Shown in pieces: positions 16,389 through 24,852 of a stretch of DNA of 42,795 nucleotides. Origin of the DNA: Pectinatus cerevisiiphilus. GTDB lineage: Bacteria > Bacillota > Negativicutes > Selenomonadales > Selenomonadaceae. Numbering within the stretch: position 1 is the first letter of the stretch; every line of letters begins with the position of its first letter. Location of the stretch: positions 1 to 42,795 of the forward strand of contig NZ_SMAA01000019.1 of assembly GCF_004341685.1 (NCBI RefSeq). Reading direction: 5' to 3'. Under the pieces are notes generated by a model. That model saw only the letters and a program-made list of their open reading frames with translations. It did not search any database and was not told where the DNA came from. A program made the translations under genes and the position numbers.

Positions 16389-17648
16389 ATGGGAATGAAT
16401 ATGACAGAAAAAATTCTCGCTACCCATGCGGGACTGAAAGAAGTAGCAGCTGGACAGCTAGTAACATGTAAACTCGACATGGTATTGGCAAATGATGTCA
16501 CTGCACCGCCTTCCTTCAAAGAATTTGAAAAAATTGGCGGACCAGTTTTTGACAATACAAAAATTGTTCTTGTGCCGGATCATTTTACACCTAATAAAGA
16601 TATTAAATCAGCGGGGCTTTCTAAGGCTGTGCGTGATTTTGTAAATAAACATAACATCATAAATTATTTTGAAGTCGGCAGAGGCGGTATCGAACATGTA
16701 ATTCTGCCGGAAAAGGGCATCGTAGCACCGGGTATGCTGACTATCGGCGCAGACTCGCATACATGCACTTATGGGGCACTCGGTGGTTTTTCAACAGGCG
16801 TAGGCACTACAGACCTGGCGGTGGCTCTTGCTACCGGCGAAGCATGGTTCAAAGTACCAGAAGCCATAAAAGTTAAACTGACCGGAACTAAACCTGCGGG
16901 TATAACAGGCAAAGATGTAATGCTCACGCTAATCGACATGATCGGTGTGGACGGTGCGCTTTATAAGACATTGGAATTTTCCGGTGAAGGCGTACATTCC
17001 CTTTCTATGGATGATCGTCTCACTATCGCCAATATGGCTATCGAAGCCGGCGGCAAAAACGGCATATTCCCTGTCGATGAAGTGACATTGGCCTATATTA
17101 AAAACAGGGTTAAAAAACCTTATACTATTATTGAATCTGATGCCGATGCAAAATATTGCAGAACCGTGACAATAAATCTAAATGAACTTGTACCAGTTGT
17201 CGCTTTTCCCCATTTACCGGGAAATACAAAAAAAGTGGACGAAATTGGTGATATAAAAATAGACCAAGTCGTAATCGGTTCCTGTACAAATGGACGTATT
17301 GAAGATATGCGTATTGCAGCGCAGATCCTAAAAGGCCATACGGTGCATAAAGATGTACGCTGTATTGTCATACCGGGTAGCCAACAAGTTTATAAAGAAT
17401 CTATAAAGAAAGGCTATATAGATATCTTTATCGATGCCGGTGCAGCTGTCAGTACCCCTACCTGCGGGCCGTGCCTTGGCGCACATATGGGAATCCTTGC
17501 AGCGGGCGAACGCTGTGTTTCAACGACAAACCGTAATTTCCGCGGTAGAATGGGTCATGTAGACAGTGAAGTTTATCTAGCCGGGCCACAGGTAGCAGCA
17601 GCCAGTGCCATCCTGGGAAAGATAGCCCAGCCAAAAGATCTACAATAA
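16389..17648 (+). CDS. leuC: 3-isopropylmalate dehydratase, large subunit
   Basis: The 419-residue aconitase-like subunit that isomerises 2- to 3-isopropylmalate together with LeuD. The length is that of the ~420-residue archaeal/clostridial branch, shorter than the ~466-residue enterobacterial form. The [4Fe-4S] cluster cysteines lie in [11 protein letters not shown] and [26 protein letters not shown] and [10 protein letters not shown] are further family blocks. GGAGGAG precedes the ATG at 16389. Followed 70 bp on by leuD. Homoaconitase and dimethylmalate dehydratase share this fold, but leuB in the same operon supports the leucine role. Confidence 0.92.
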   Translation: MGMNMTEKILATHAGLKEVAAGQLVTCKLDMVLANDVTAPPSFKEFEKIGGPVFDNTKIVLVPDHFTPNKDIKSAGLSKAVRDFVNKHNIINYFEVGRGGIEHVILPEKGIVAPGMLTIGADSHTCTYGALGGFSTGVGTTDLAVALATGEAWFKVPEAIKVKLTGTKPAGITGKDVMLTLIDMIGVDGALYKTLEFSGEGVHSLSMDDRLTIANMAIEAGGKNGIFPVDEVTLAYIKNRVKKPYTIIESDADAKYCRTVTINLNELVPVVAFPHLPGNTKKVDEIGDIKIDQVVIGSCTNGRIEDMRIAAQILKGHTVHKDVRCIVIPGSQQVYKESIKKGYIDIFIDAGAAVSTPTCGPCLGAHMGILAAGERCVSTTNRNFRGRMGHVDSEVYLAGPQVAAASAILGKIAQPKDLQ

Positions 17649-17718
17649 TATTGCAATGACAAAACAATAAAAAAAGAAAATATAGCTGTTCGGCTTTATA
17701 ACATAGAAGAAAGGTACG

Positions 17719-18222
17719 ATGAATATGGCATTGACAGGAAAAGTATGGCGGTATGGCGATAATATAGATACGGATGTCATCATCCCAGCGCGTTATCTGA
17801 TGTCCTTTGATCCACAGGAATTGGCATCACATTGTATGGTTGATATTGATAAAAGCTTTGCAAAGAATGTACAGAAGGGCGATATCATTGTCGGCGGTAA
17901 AAACTTTGGTTGCGGTTCATCGCGTGAACATGCGCCTGTAGCGATAAAGGCAAGCGGTATTCCAGTTGTGATAGCAGCTAGTTTTGCCCGTATTTTTTAC
18001 CGCAATGGTATCAATATAGGACTCCCCTTACTGGAAATAGGCAAGGATGTAGAAAAAATAAGTGCCGGCGACAAACTCAGCGTCGATACAGCTACTGGTG
18101 AGATAAAAAATATTACAACGGGGGACGTTTTCCATGCACACCCTCTCCCAGGATTTGTTGAAGATATAGCCAAAGCCGGTGGACTTATAAACTACATCAA
18201 GGAGAAGAGAAAAAATGCCTAA
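17719..18222 (+). CDS. leuD: 3-isopropylmalate dehydratase, small subunit
   Basis: A 167-residue swivel-domain subunit that forms the heterodimer with LeuC. The diagnostic motifs are [35 protein letters not shown] and [12 protein letters not shown] start at the second Met (17725) is possible. Its last 8 bases overlap leuB, so leuD and leuB are translationally coupled. The size matches the clostridial small subunit. Confidence 0.92.
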   Translation: MNMALTGKVWRYGDNIDTDVIIPARYLMSFDPQELASHCMVDIDKSFAKNVQKGDIIVGGKNFGCGSSREHAPVAIKASGIPVVIAASFARIFYRNGINIGLPLLEIGKDVEKISAGDKLSVDTATGEIKNITTGDVFHAHPLPGFVEDIAKAGGLINYIKEKRKNA

Positions 18223-19282
18223 GCAAATTGTTGTTATCCCCGGTGACGGAATAGGCAGCGAAATAACAGCTGCTGCCGTCGCTGTCTTGCAAAAAATAGA
18301 TAAAAAACATGGACTTGATCTGGCCTATTCTTATTATGATGCTGGTGGAACAGCTTATGATAAATTTGGTGTGCCACTTCCTGACGATACGTTAAACGCA
18401 GCCAAAAATGCTGACGCGGTACTTTTCGGCGCAGTTGGCGGAGATAAATGGGATGATGTTGATCCCCAGCTCCGCCCTGAAAGAGCTATCTTAGGTTTAC
18501 GTAAGGGACTCGGCCTATATGCTAATCTCCGGCCTGTACAGACAATGGATGAATTGATCGCCTATTCACCGCTGAAACCGGATATTGTCCGCGGCACTGA
18601 TGTGTTGATCGTCAGAGAGCTTATCGGCGGCATATATTTCGGCGATAAATGCGAACAAGAAACTTATAAAGGAACGGTTAGAGCTTGGGACCTGGAAAAT
18701 TACAGCATTCCTGAAGTGGAAAGAATTGTTGACTTAGCTATGCAGGCTGCTATGAAGCGCAAAGGGAGGGTAACTTCCGTTGACAAAGCTAATGTTTTAG
18801 CTACTTCACGTCTGTGGCGCAAAACGGCAACAAAAATAGCGGAAAAGTATCCAGCAATAACGCTGGAACATATGTATGTAGATAATTGTGCGATGCAGTT
18901 GGCGATAAAGCCAACACGCTTTGATGTTATCGTGACAGGTAATCTGTTTGGTGATATTTTAAGCGATGAAGCAGCAGTATTAGGCGGTTCTATTGGCCTT
19001 ATGCCATCGGCAAGCATTGGTAAAGAAACCAGCCTTTACGAACCGATTCATGGTTCCGCACCTGATATTGCAGGCAAAGGCATTGCTAATCCTTTGGGCA
19101 CAATCTTGTCAGCGGCATTGTTATTGCGCTATTCCTTTAATGCCGAAGCGGCTGCTGTTGATATTGAAAATGCAGTCAAAAAAGCTTTGGCTGACGGGTA
19201 TAGGACAGCTGATCTCTTTAGTGATGGCTTCAAAAAAGCTAATACCGCCGATATGACACAGGCTGTCTTAGCCAATATATAA
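18215..19282 (+). CDS. leuB: 3-isopropylmalate dehydrogenase
   Basis: A 355-residue beta-decarboxylating dehydrogenase that oxidises 3-isopropylmalate to 2-ketoisocaproate (after CO2 loss) with NAD. Family blocks in order: [45 protein letters not shown] (substrate Arg residues), [27 protein letters not shown] (catalytic Lys), [32 protein letters not shown] (metal Asp residues) and the NAD loop [27 protein letters not shown] lies just before the ATG. leuA is absent from the window, so the operon holds only steps two and three of leucine synthesis. Confidence 0.95.
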   Translation: MPKQIVVIPGDGIGSEITAAAVAVLQKIDKKHGLDLAYSYYDAGGTAYDKFGVPLPDDTLNAAKNADAVLFGAVGGDKWDDVDPQLRPERAILGLRKGLGLYANLRPVQTMDELIAYSPLKPDIVRGTDVLIVRELIGGIYFGDKCEQETYKGTVRAWDLENYSIPEVERIVDLAMQAAMKRKGRVTSVDKANVLATSRLWRKTATKIAEKYPAITLEHMYVDNCAMQLAIKPTRFDVIVTGNLFGDILSDEAAVLGGSIGLMPSASIGKETSLYEPIHGSAPDIAGKGIANPLGTILSAALLLRYSFNAEAAAVDIENAVKKALADGYRTADLFSDGFKKANTADMTQAVLANI

Positions 19283-19398
19283 TGAAAGTTACGTTGAATC
19301 CTCTTAACTTTAATAATTCTATAAAATAGTCTTTATTGGGCATAAAACATTAATCCTTTCTTTTGAGTGTAGAAACTTTAATTGTAATGGATTTTTGC

Positions 19399-19466
19399 TT
19401 TTATGCTCTTTTTTTGTAAAAAAATAATGTTGAAGTAAGCTTGAATTTTCGCTTACCCCAACATTT
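19399..19466 (-). repeat. 68-bp hairpin repeat, copy 1 (terminator of the TonB receptor gene)
   Basis: In minus orientation it starts AAATGTTGGGGTAAGC, folds back with GCTTACTTCAACATT, runs into TTTTTTT and continues ACAAAAAAAGAGCATAAAA. Copy 2 at 29660-29727 has the same length and about 66 of 68 identical bases, including the tail beyond the stem. The position behind the receptor gene and the T run make it a working terminator. Confidence 0.75.
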
Positions 19467-19557
19467 AATATAAAACTAACCTTCATTTATGCTAACGTAT
19501 TTATCAAAATCTACATGGTTCTATATAGCTTATCTCACATTTTCAGAGAATTTTGGG

Positions 19558-21657
19558 TTAAAAAGTATATTCTACACCTAATGTATAATTCCGTCCCGGC
19601 ATAGTGTAAAATTCATCTCTTCCGCCCCAGGCAGCCTGTGTCATTTCCCCGTACCATTTATTGAAAAGATTGTTAATTTTAAATGTTACACGAGTCTGCT
19701 TGTCAGGGGAATAATTGAAGGACAGGTTGGTCACAGCGTACCGATTGGTAGGCCAACCGGGATAATCGTAATTATTGACATATTTCTGTCTGACAAAGTA
19801 TCTTCCGTCTAACGCCATATCCAATTTGTTAATGCGATGATCAACCATCCATGTCAATACAGTCCGTGGTTCATATCCTTTAGCAAAATTATCTGCGTAA
19901 TATTGGCCATTCTGCGGGATATTATCATGCAGGAATTGAGACCAGCCTACCGAAACCTGTGTATTGTTCCCAATCTGTTTAAATATCTGCAGGTTCCAGC
20001 CAGCGGCATCTTCACTACCATAATTGACCCATTGGCCGTCTTCATCCATACCGATGGCATCTTTCCCTTTTCTGTTCCATAGGTTAAAGGTCATGTAGTT
20101 ATTTCCTTTTTCATTGAACGCATGGATATAACCGATTTCGCTGTTCCATCCTTCTGATGGTTTAAGTTTGATATTACCAAATTCATTGTCATTCAGCTGG
20201 GAAATACTAGGAATGACGAAGAAATCACTACGTCCGATATAAAATGTATCTTTACGTGTCGGATAGAAGGTCAACTTAAAGGCCTTGCTTGTATGGCTGG
20301 CAAATTTGGGAAGTCCATAACCATAGTATGGTTTATTTTCATCTTTAGACATTTCTGCTTCAGTATCCGCTGTGTAACGTCCCATATAATTAGGCCGGTC
20401 ATGGCGCAATCCTGCGGTCAGTTCTATTTTGGGACTAATTCTAAATGTATTATTCCAGAATAAAGAAGTGTTTTCCATCTTCAAGTTTTCAACAGATACG
20501 GTGATCTCTCTTTCAAAAGGACCCCAGAATGGATCTGGTGGATCGTCAATAGGAATGGACAATTGATAAGAAGTTGACGCCTTGTCTCTCGGCTTCATAA
20601 GGGAATGCTCAATGCCCAAGACACCTTGGTACCTTTTTGACTGATAGGTAACAGTATCATTTAGAAATTGATAGGAATAACGACTATACCAGAGATTGGC
20701 ACCTGTATCCAATCCCCCTTTTGTTTCCACCATGTTATTACGGAAGGTAAAACTGTTTTTCCAATGGTCTGAAAAAGTATGGTCATAAGAAAAAGTAAAG
20801 TCTACTGCATGGTACTTTCCATCTGTTACATTTTCATGATACCACCAGTCATAATTGGTAAAATAATTGGTGTTGTCATTAGCAAGCAGACGAAATGTAT
20901 TATTTTTATCTGGCGAATAGTTTAGGTTAATACCGTAAACCGACTGATGTTCTTTGCCCGGCCATACAAAACCATGGGCATCTTTAACATTATTTCCCCG
21001 GACATAGCGGTTGAAATACAACTGATAATTCAGTTTTCCTGTATTTCCTTCACTGCTGATCTTATAATTATTAGACTGATAACTTCCCGTAGAAATAGAT
21101 AATGAATTTTTATTTTTGAATTTTTTCTTCGTGATAATATTAATGACTCCGCCTTTAGCACCGGAACCATATAAAACAGTACCGCCGTTACGGAGTACTT
21201 CTATCCGTTCAATACTATCCATGTTTTTAATCATGGAAGCAAAAATATACCCGCCTTCTCCGGCTCCCATCAGATCGGATACCTTTACACCGTCAATTAA
21301 AAGGATGATATCTTTACTGCCATTAATGCGGATGCCATTCAAATTCTGATCCATGTTGGAGGCACCATAGCTCAAAAGTTGGACACCTGGAACCACCCGC
21401 AATACATCTTCCAAACTTTGCGCATTCATATCTTTAATCTGCTGTGCAGTAATGACAGTCATATCGGCAGGTAGTTTTTTGACATCTTTCTGCACTTTCG
21501 TGGCAGTGACAGTCACAGGCGCCAGGTCATAGGACTGAACTTGATCATTAGCAGGTTGAGCAGATGGAGCGCCTTCCATCCATGCAGAGGCTGGTGGATA
21601 CATAGACGCAATTAAAATACCACAACAAACAATGGCTCTCTTGTAAAATTTTCCCAT
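19558..21657 (-). CDS. btuB: TonB-dependent outer-membrane receptor, probable cobalamin transporter
   Basis: A 699-residue receptor; the start at 21657 (MGKFYKRA) follows GGGAGG by 8 bases. It has a signal peptide, a TonB-box-like segment (APVTVTATKVQ), a plug domain (VITAQQIKDMNAQSLEDVLRVVPGVQ, IRINGSKDIILLIDGVKV, ERIEVLRNGGTVLYGSGAKGGVINIITKK) and a C-terminal beta-barrel ending in the aromatic GVEYTF, which directs outer-membrane assembly. Two cobalamin riboswitches upstream imply a cobalamin or cobinoid substrate. The protein is longer than E. coli BtuB (about 614), and sequence alone does not exclude a siderophore. It lies one base after a 51-codon ORF. Its presence shows the host has an outer membrane. 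Confidence 0.85.
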   Translation of the reverse strand: MGKFYKRAIVCCGILIASMYPPASAWMEGAPSAQPANDQVQSYDLAPVTVTATKVQKDVKKLPADMTVITAQQIKDMNAQSLEDVLRVVPGVQLLSYGASNMDQNLNGIRINGSKDIILLIDGVKVSDLMGAGEGGYIFASMIKNMDSIERIEVLRNGGTVLYGSGAKGGVINIITKKKFKNKNSLSISTGSYQSNNYKISSEGNTGKLNYQLYFNRYVRGNNVKDAHGFVWPGKEHQSVYGINLNYSPDKNNTFRLLANDNTNYFTNYDWWYHENVTDGKYHAVDFTFSYDHTFSDHWKNSFTFRNNMVETKGGLDTGANLWYSRYSYQFLNDTVTYQSKRYQGVLGIEHSLMKPRDKASTSYQLSIPIDDPPDPFWGPFEREITVSVENLKMENTSLFWNNTFRISPKIELTAGLRHDRPNYMGRYTADTEAEMSKDENKPYYGYGLPKFASHTSKAFKLTFYPTRKDTFYIGRSDFFVIPSISQLNDNEFGNIKLKPSEGWNSEIGYIHAFNEKGNNYMTFNLWNRKGKDAIGMDEDGQWVNYGSEDAAGWNLQIFKQIGNNTQVSVGWSQFLHDNIPQNGQYYADNFAKGYEPRTVLTWMVDHRINKLDMALDGRYFVRQKYVNNYDYPGWPTNRYAVTNLSFNYSPDKQTRVTFKINNLFNKWYGEMTQAAWGGRDEFYTMPGRNYTLGVEYTF

Positions 21658-21658
21658 C

Positions 21659-21814
21659 TTACAAATACCTCCCTTTATTGTCCGTTGCCACAGTATTCTT
21701 CCCAATAATAGTGCTTGTTGTCATATTACCGTCAGCATCCAGCAATAATGTTAAAAGATTCTTTTGGTAAAATTGTAAATTGTTTTCTTTTGGGGTTTCT
21801 TCTATTCTATTCAT
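21659..21814 (-). CDS. Small ORF coupled to the TonB receptor, 51 residues, unknown
   Basis: This reading frame (MNRIEETPKENN to NTVATDNKGRYL) ends in TAA exactly one base before the receptor ATG (TAAGATG), and the receptor ribosome-binding site lies inside it. Its ATG overlaps the stop of an 18-codon ORF (ATGA). It has a central hydrophobic LLTLLLDADG and no signal peptide. No family is recognised. It might be a real small protein, a translational-coupling leader or the tail of a decayed gene. Confidence 0.45.
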   Translation of the reverse strand: MNRIEETPKENNLQFYQKNLLTLLLDADGNMTTSTIIGKNTVATDNKGRYL

Positions 21815-21867
21815 GCGGGTATATGCACACCTACCCTGCCCGTTGTATACTTGTAGTTCATAATCAT
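21811..21867 (-). CDS. 18-codon leader ORF upstream of the 51-codon ORF
   Basis: ATG at 21867 follows GAGAGG by about 9 bases; the product would read MIMNYKYTTGRVGVHIPA and its TGA overlaps the next ATG. A further 6-codon ORF (21942-21962, MSSCKT) with a perfect AGGAGG lies upstream. The chain suggests regulation of translation, or remnants of a broken gene. Confidence 0.35.
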   Translation of the reverse strand: MIMNYKYTTGRVGVHIPA

Positions 21868-21989
21868 ATAGATAACCTCTCTTTAATAAATTTATTAATA
21901 AATATAAGTTCGTTTATTTGGTACCATTGTGGATAGAAAAGCTATGTTTTGCAGGAACTCATCGACAATCCCCTCCTAAGTACATTTAT

Positions 21990-22037
21990 ATAAAAAATAA
22001 AAAAACCGCCGTATGGTTTTGCCGATACAGCGGTTTT
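21990..22037 (-). terminator. Terminator of the receptor-proximal cobalamin riboswitch
   Basis: Minus-strand arms AAAACCGCTGTAT (22025-22037) and ATACGGCGGTTTT (22002-22014) around GCAAAACC, followed by T and AT-rich sequence. It lies downstream of the second aptamer and 330 bp before the receptor start. Confidence 0.85.
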
Positions 22038-22099
22038 CTGTTCGACGGATAAATGCAGCTCATTTTCCCGATAAAAGGGATAACTTTAATAGACCTTTT

Positions 22100-22330
22100 C
22101 ATACACATTTTTGTGATGACTCGGTCTGGCTGTATTTATCCGCCCGTCTTTCGCAGGTTTATGTGGATGCTAAAAACAGTTGGTGCTCCGGCTCGGTATC
22201 AACGTTCACCTGCCCCTTTGCAAGAGGTTCCTTTTAGGATTGCTAGATGAACTACACCTCACGGTTGCGGGACAGCTCCGGACTTGCGCCGGCTTTCCCA
22301 TAAAAATTCTTTGTAGAATTACCTATTTCC
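22100..22330 (-). promoter_or_regulatory. Cobalamin riboswitch 2 (receptor-proximal)
   Basis: On the minus strand GGGAAAGCCGGCGCAAGTC, CGGAGCTGTCCCGCAACCGTGAGG and a B12-box-like GAGCCGGAGCACCAACTG (22177-22194) follow the consensus order of the cobalamin aptamer. GAAAGACGGGCGG beyond the B12 box may supply the kissing-loop partner. The boundaries are approximate because the outer closing stem is not obvious. Confidence 0.85.
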
Positions 22331-22361
22331 CATTAATTTCTTTATTAACTTGTCAGTAAAA

Positions 22362-22394
22362 CAAAAAAGCCTCCATCCACAATAGATGAAGGCT
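22362..22394 (-). terminator. Terminator of the distal cobalamin riboswitch
   Basis: Minus-strand arms AGCCTTCATC and GATGGAGGCT (22369-22394) and a T6 run (22362-22368). It separates the two aptamers, so transcription must pass it before the second sensor is made. Confidence 0.85.
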
Positions 22395-22500
22395 GTAACA
22401 GCACATTTCGTTTACAGCAGTAAAAAAATACTGCCAGTACGAAATCTCCTCCCCATCGCTCGTAGGTATATAAGCATCAATGATGCTAACGGTGATTGTC

Positions 22501-22652
22501 AAACAGGCAGTTCTTCTGGCTCGGATTCATCGCTTATCGCACCTTCTCAGGAAAATTCCCAATGGCATCTTACGGTTTGCTCATCCTCACAGCGGCGGGA
22601 CCGCTCCGGTTTTATACGGATTCCCTATTAAGTCCTTGCGGACGCCTGTTCC
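22501..22652 (-). promoter_or_regulatory. Cobalamin riboswitch 1 (distal, transcribed first)
   Basis: A clear aptamer on the minus strand: GGAACAGGC (22644-22652) pairs with the closing GCCTGTTT (22501-22508); between them lie TTAATAGGGAATCCG, AACCGGAGCGGTCCCGCCGCTGTGA and the B12 box GAGCCAGAAGAACTGCCTG. A terminator follows at 22362-22394. Confidence 0.95.
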
Positions 22653-22701
22653 ATATAGACATAATAATACAGGTAAGATTACATAAATTTTACCTCTACA
22701 C

Positions 22702-22730
22702 ATACTAACACTTTAAAAATCCACCGTCAA
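22702..22730 (-). promoter_or_regulatory. Promoter of the tandem-riboswitch/TonB receptor transcript
   Basis: Minus-strand -35 TTGACG (22725-22730), 17-bp spacer, -10 TAGTAT (22702-22707), start near 22695. No convincing second promoter lies between the two riboswitches, so both appear to be on one RNA of about 1 kb before the receptor gene. Confidence 0.6.
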
Positions 22731-22808
22731 TATATAATGGTACGTATTATTTAGTAATCAGAGCAGTAATTTATAACTATATTATTAAAAGTCATTTACT
22801 AATATTTA

Positions 22809-22838
22809 ATATTTAGTATTTATGTTAATACTAAATAT
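22809..22838. repeat. Perfect 12-bp inverted repeat in AT-rich spacer
   Basis: ATATTTAGTATT and AATACTAAATAT flank TATGTT. It lies in AT-only sequence upstream of the riboswitch promoter, with no T tract. It may be an operator or a footprint of a mobile element; nothing else is visible in 22740-22890. Confidence 0.6.
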
Positions 22839-22891
22839 GTATTTATAATCTTATTACTAAAGATTTCGCAACCTGTAAAAACAAAAAAACG

Positions 22892-22985
22892 ATTTTCCTA
22901 CTGCTCTTGTACCATCTTGAATTTCTCATAACCCCAACCATTGACGATGAGCCATTTTATAACCTCAACTATTGATGATGAATCC
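22892..22985. mobile_element. Two adjacent orphan ISL3-type ends
   Basis: Positions 22892-22953 match the end of the ISL3-family remnant at 31223-31284 in 57 of 62 bases, ending in CATAACCCCAACCATTGACG. A second, diverged copy of that end (ATAACCTCAACTATTGATGA, to 22985) follows directly. No transposase accompanies them, so they are scars of one or two lost elements. Confidence 0.7.
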
Positions 22986-23001
22986 TTTTTTGCATAACAA
23001 A

Positions 23002-23028
23002 AAACCGACAGAAAATTTCTGCCGGTTT
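23002..23028 (-). terminator. Terminator of the tRNA-Ala pair
   Basis: Minus-strand AAACCGGCAGAAA pairs with TTTCTGTCGGTTT and runs into a T tract, about 50 bp after the last tRNA. Confidence 0.8.
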
Positions 23029-23080
23029 ATCTTTAATTTATAGGTTTAGTCATCGCGCCCTATAAATTTTTTATTCATAA

Positions 23081-23156
23081 TGGTGGAGACGAAGGGAATC
23101 GAACCCTCGACCTCTTGAATGCCATTCAAGCACTCTCCCAACTGAGCTACGTCCCC
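23081..23156 (-). tRNA. tRNA-Ala (anticodon GGC)
   Basis: A 76-nt cloverleaf with encoded CCA (23081-23083). The acceptor stem GGGGACG/CGTCTCC contains the alanine identity pair G3-U70. The anticodon loop is ATGGCAT with anticodon GGC (23121-23123), and the T arm reads GAGGGTTCGAATCCCTT. It reads GCC and GCU codons. Confidence 0.96.
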
Positions 23157-23168
23157 ATATTAAAATTT

Positions 23169-23244
23169 TGGTGGAGATGAAGAGGATTGAACTCTCGACC
23201 TTACGGATGCGAACCGTACGCTCTCCCAGCTGAGCTACATCCCC
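23169..23244 (-). tRNA. tRNA-Ala (anticodon CGC)
   Basis: A 76-nt cloverleaf with encoded CCA (23169-23171), acceptor GGGGATG/CATCTCC again with G3-U70, anticodon loop TTCGCAT with anticodon CGC. It is transcribed before the GGC tRNA with a 12-bp spacer. It reads GCG only. Confidence 0.95.
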
Positions 23245-23278
23245 ACAATTTGTCGAAGACCTCTTGACACTGCATATT

Positions 23279-23307
23279 ATTATAGGGCATTCCAATATCA
23301 AATGCAA
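23279..23307 (-). promoter_or_regulatory. tRNA operon promoter
   Basis: Minus-strand -35 TTGCAT (23302-23307), 17-bp spacer, perfect -10 TATAAT (23279-23284), start near 23272, about 28 nt before the first tRNA. Confidence 0.65.
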
Positions 23308-23453
23308 GAAAAATATTAAGCCATACCATAAAACATAACCTGAATATTTTACTATAAAAATTTATAACATCGCTTCTTATTTTAAGAGTTGACATCACTC
23401 CCAAAGAGAATTATCATTTTAACTATTATTTATATCTAAATTTAGGTGATGTG

Positions 23454-24425
23454 ATGAAAACTGTGCATAAATTCAATAAATTACTATACTTTTTCTCTGG
23501 ATTTCTTATTGGTGCTTTTATTGTTATAAACATTATTGGGATGATCGCTGGCAATACACTTTATGTGATGTTAAACAATAAGCAACAGGTTGATGATCTA
23601 GTACCTGCATTGGCTAATCATTCACAAAATGTGGATAGGATCAGAGAAATGGAGGCAGCAAAAAAATGGGAACGAGCAGAAGTAACTACCCAGGATGGTT
23701 ATCAACTCGTTGGTACGTATATAAAGAATCCTGTAAACACTGATAAAGCAATCATCATACTACATGGTTTATATCAAAATAGAGCTATGTCAATGGATTA
23801 TGTGCCACTTTACCAAAAATTAGGCTTTAATATCCTTTTAGTCGATTTACGCGGTCACGGGCAAAGTGGTGGACAAATGACCTGGGGCAAAAAAGAAACA
23901 GGTGATATCGACAAATGGATGGATTATCTAAAAAATATTAAAAACAATAATAAAATAGGCATACATGGTGTTTCCCTGGGTGGTTCCTATGCATTGCTGC
24001 ACAGTGGATCAAATGCACCTATAAAAGCTGATTTTTATGTGGAAGATAGTGCTTATGATGATTTGGCACATATTTACCGCGAAAAATTGCGAGAATTTTT
24101 TCAACTACCGCGGGATAATCTTGTTATTGGCGTTTTATGGCGTTATTGCCAGCTATCAATGTATTGGCATACTAAAGAAACAATGGCTGATTTATCACCT
24201 ATCAGAGCAGTAGTTAAAGCACAAGCCCCTATTTTATTTTTGCACAGTGGTGCCGATACACTTATACCGGAAAAATCTTTGCAGAAGTTATACAAAGCAA
24301 CTCCTTCGTATAAAGAATATTATGTCTTTCCTAATGCTGCACATGCTGTTTCCATCAGTAATAACCCTGAAGAATATTTTGCTGTAGTCCATAAATTCCT
24401 TAAAAATATCAATTTATCCAATTAA
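23454..24425 (+). CDS. Membrane-anchored alpha/beta hydrolase
   Basis: A 323-residue serine hydrolase; the ATG at 23454 follows AGGTGAT. An N-terminal hydrophobic stretch (LLYFFSGFLIGAFIVINIIGMIAG) probably anchors it in the inner membrane with the catalytic domain outside. The fold begins near AIIILHGLYQNR (oxyanion region), followed by LLVDLRGHGQSGG, the nucleophile elbow GVSLGG, the acid in HSGADTLIP and the base in NAAHAVS, so the triad is complete. It resembles the YqkD-like hydrolases of Firmicutes. The substrate is unknown. It is probably monocistronic. Confidence 0.8.
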   Translation: MKTVHKFNKLLYFFSGFLIGAFIVINIIGMIAGNTLYVMLNNKQQVDDLVPALANHSQNVDRIREMEAAKKWERAEVTTQDGYQLVGTYIKNPVNTDKAIIILHGLYQNRAMSMDYVPLYQKLGFNILLVDLRGHGQSGGQMTWGKKETGDIDKWMDYLKNIKNNNKIGIHGVSLGGSYALLHSGSNAPIKADFYVEDSAYDDLAHIYREKLREFFQLPRDNLVIGVLWRYCQLSMYWHTKETMADLSPIRAVVKAQAPILFLHSGADTLIPEKSLQKLYKATPSYKEYYVFPNAAHAVSISNNPEEYFAVVHKFLKNINLSN

Positions 24426-24852
24426 TTTCATTTTTATTCACGGTAAATATCAAAAAAATAGCCAGGGGCAATTTGTAGTCATTAAATGATAGCAAGCTAC
24501 CATTGACATCTATATGTAACCTTCCATGAAGATGCGAATCATACAATAGATAAGGCAATTGTCTACAATTTAATACAATAGGAAACTGGTAATTAATACA
24601 TTTAAATTACTTAGTATTGGAAGTAAAAATATTAGTCTTAAACCAAAACGTTATATGATTAGCTTAAATACCGAAAAATATATAGAGGACTTTATGCAGA
24701 TTTAAGTTTCAATAAAAAAAATTATTAGGTTTTATTTTCTATTGGAATTTAAGTTCATACGTTTGTCTTAATCCCCTATAATATAAGGCTTGCCATATGT
24801 ATTTTTAAATGGTAAACTATATGAGATATAAGCATTTTTTGGGGGATATAAA
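24426..24852. other. 427-bp intergenic region with the murA promoter
   Basis: A candidate promoter for murA is -35 TTGCCA (24790-24795), 17 bp, -10 TAAACT (24813-24818); a TATAAT at about 24776 is a second possible -10. On the minus strand a start-less open stretch of about 60 codons (roughly 24410-24605, containing LLYDSHLHGRLHIDV) looks protein-like but matches nothing I know. Nothing else is visible. Confidence 0.4.

Noticed and set aside
22013-22708. Several plus-strand open frames of 65-81 codons
   Set aside because: They are antisense to the two cobalamin riboswitches and their terminators; no ribosome-binding sites and no protein-like composition.
24410-24605. Minus-strand start-less open stretch of about 60 codons containing LLYDSHLHGRLHIDV
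   Set aside because: It looks mildly protein-like but has no start, no ribosome-binding site and no recognisable family; AT-rich sequence gives such stretches by chance. Kept only as a note in the intergenic entry.
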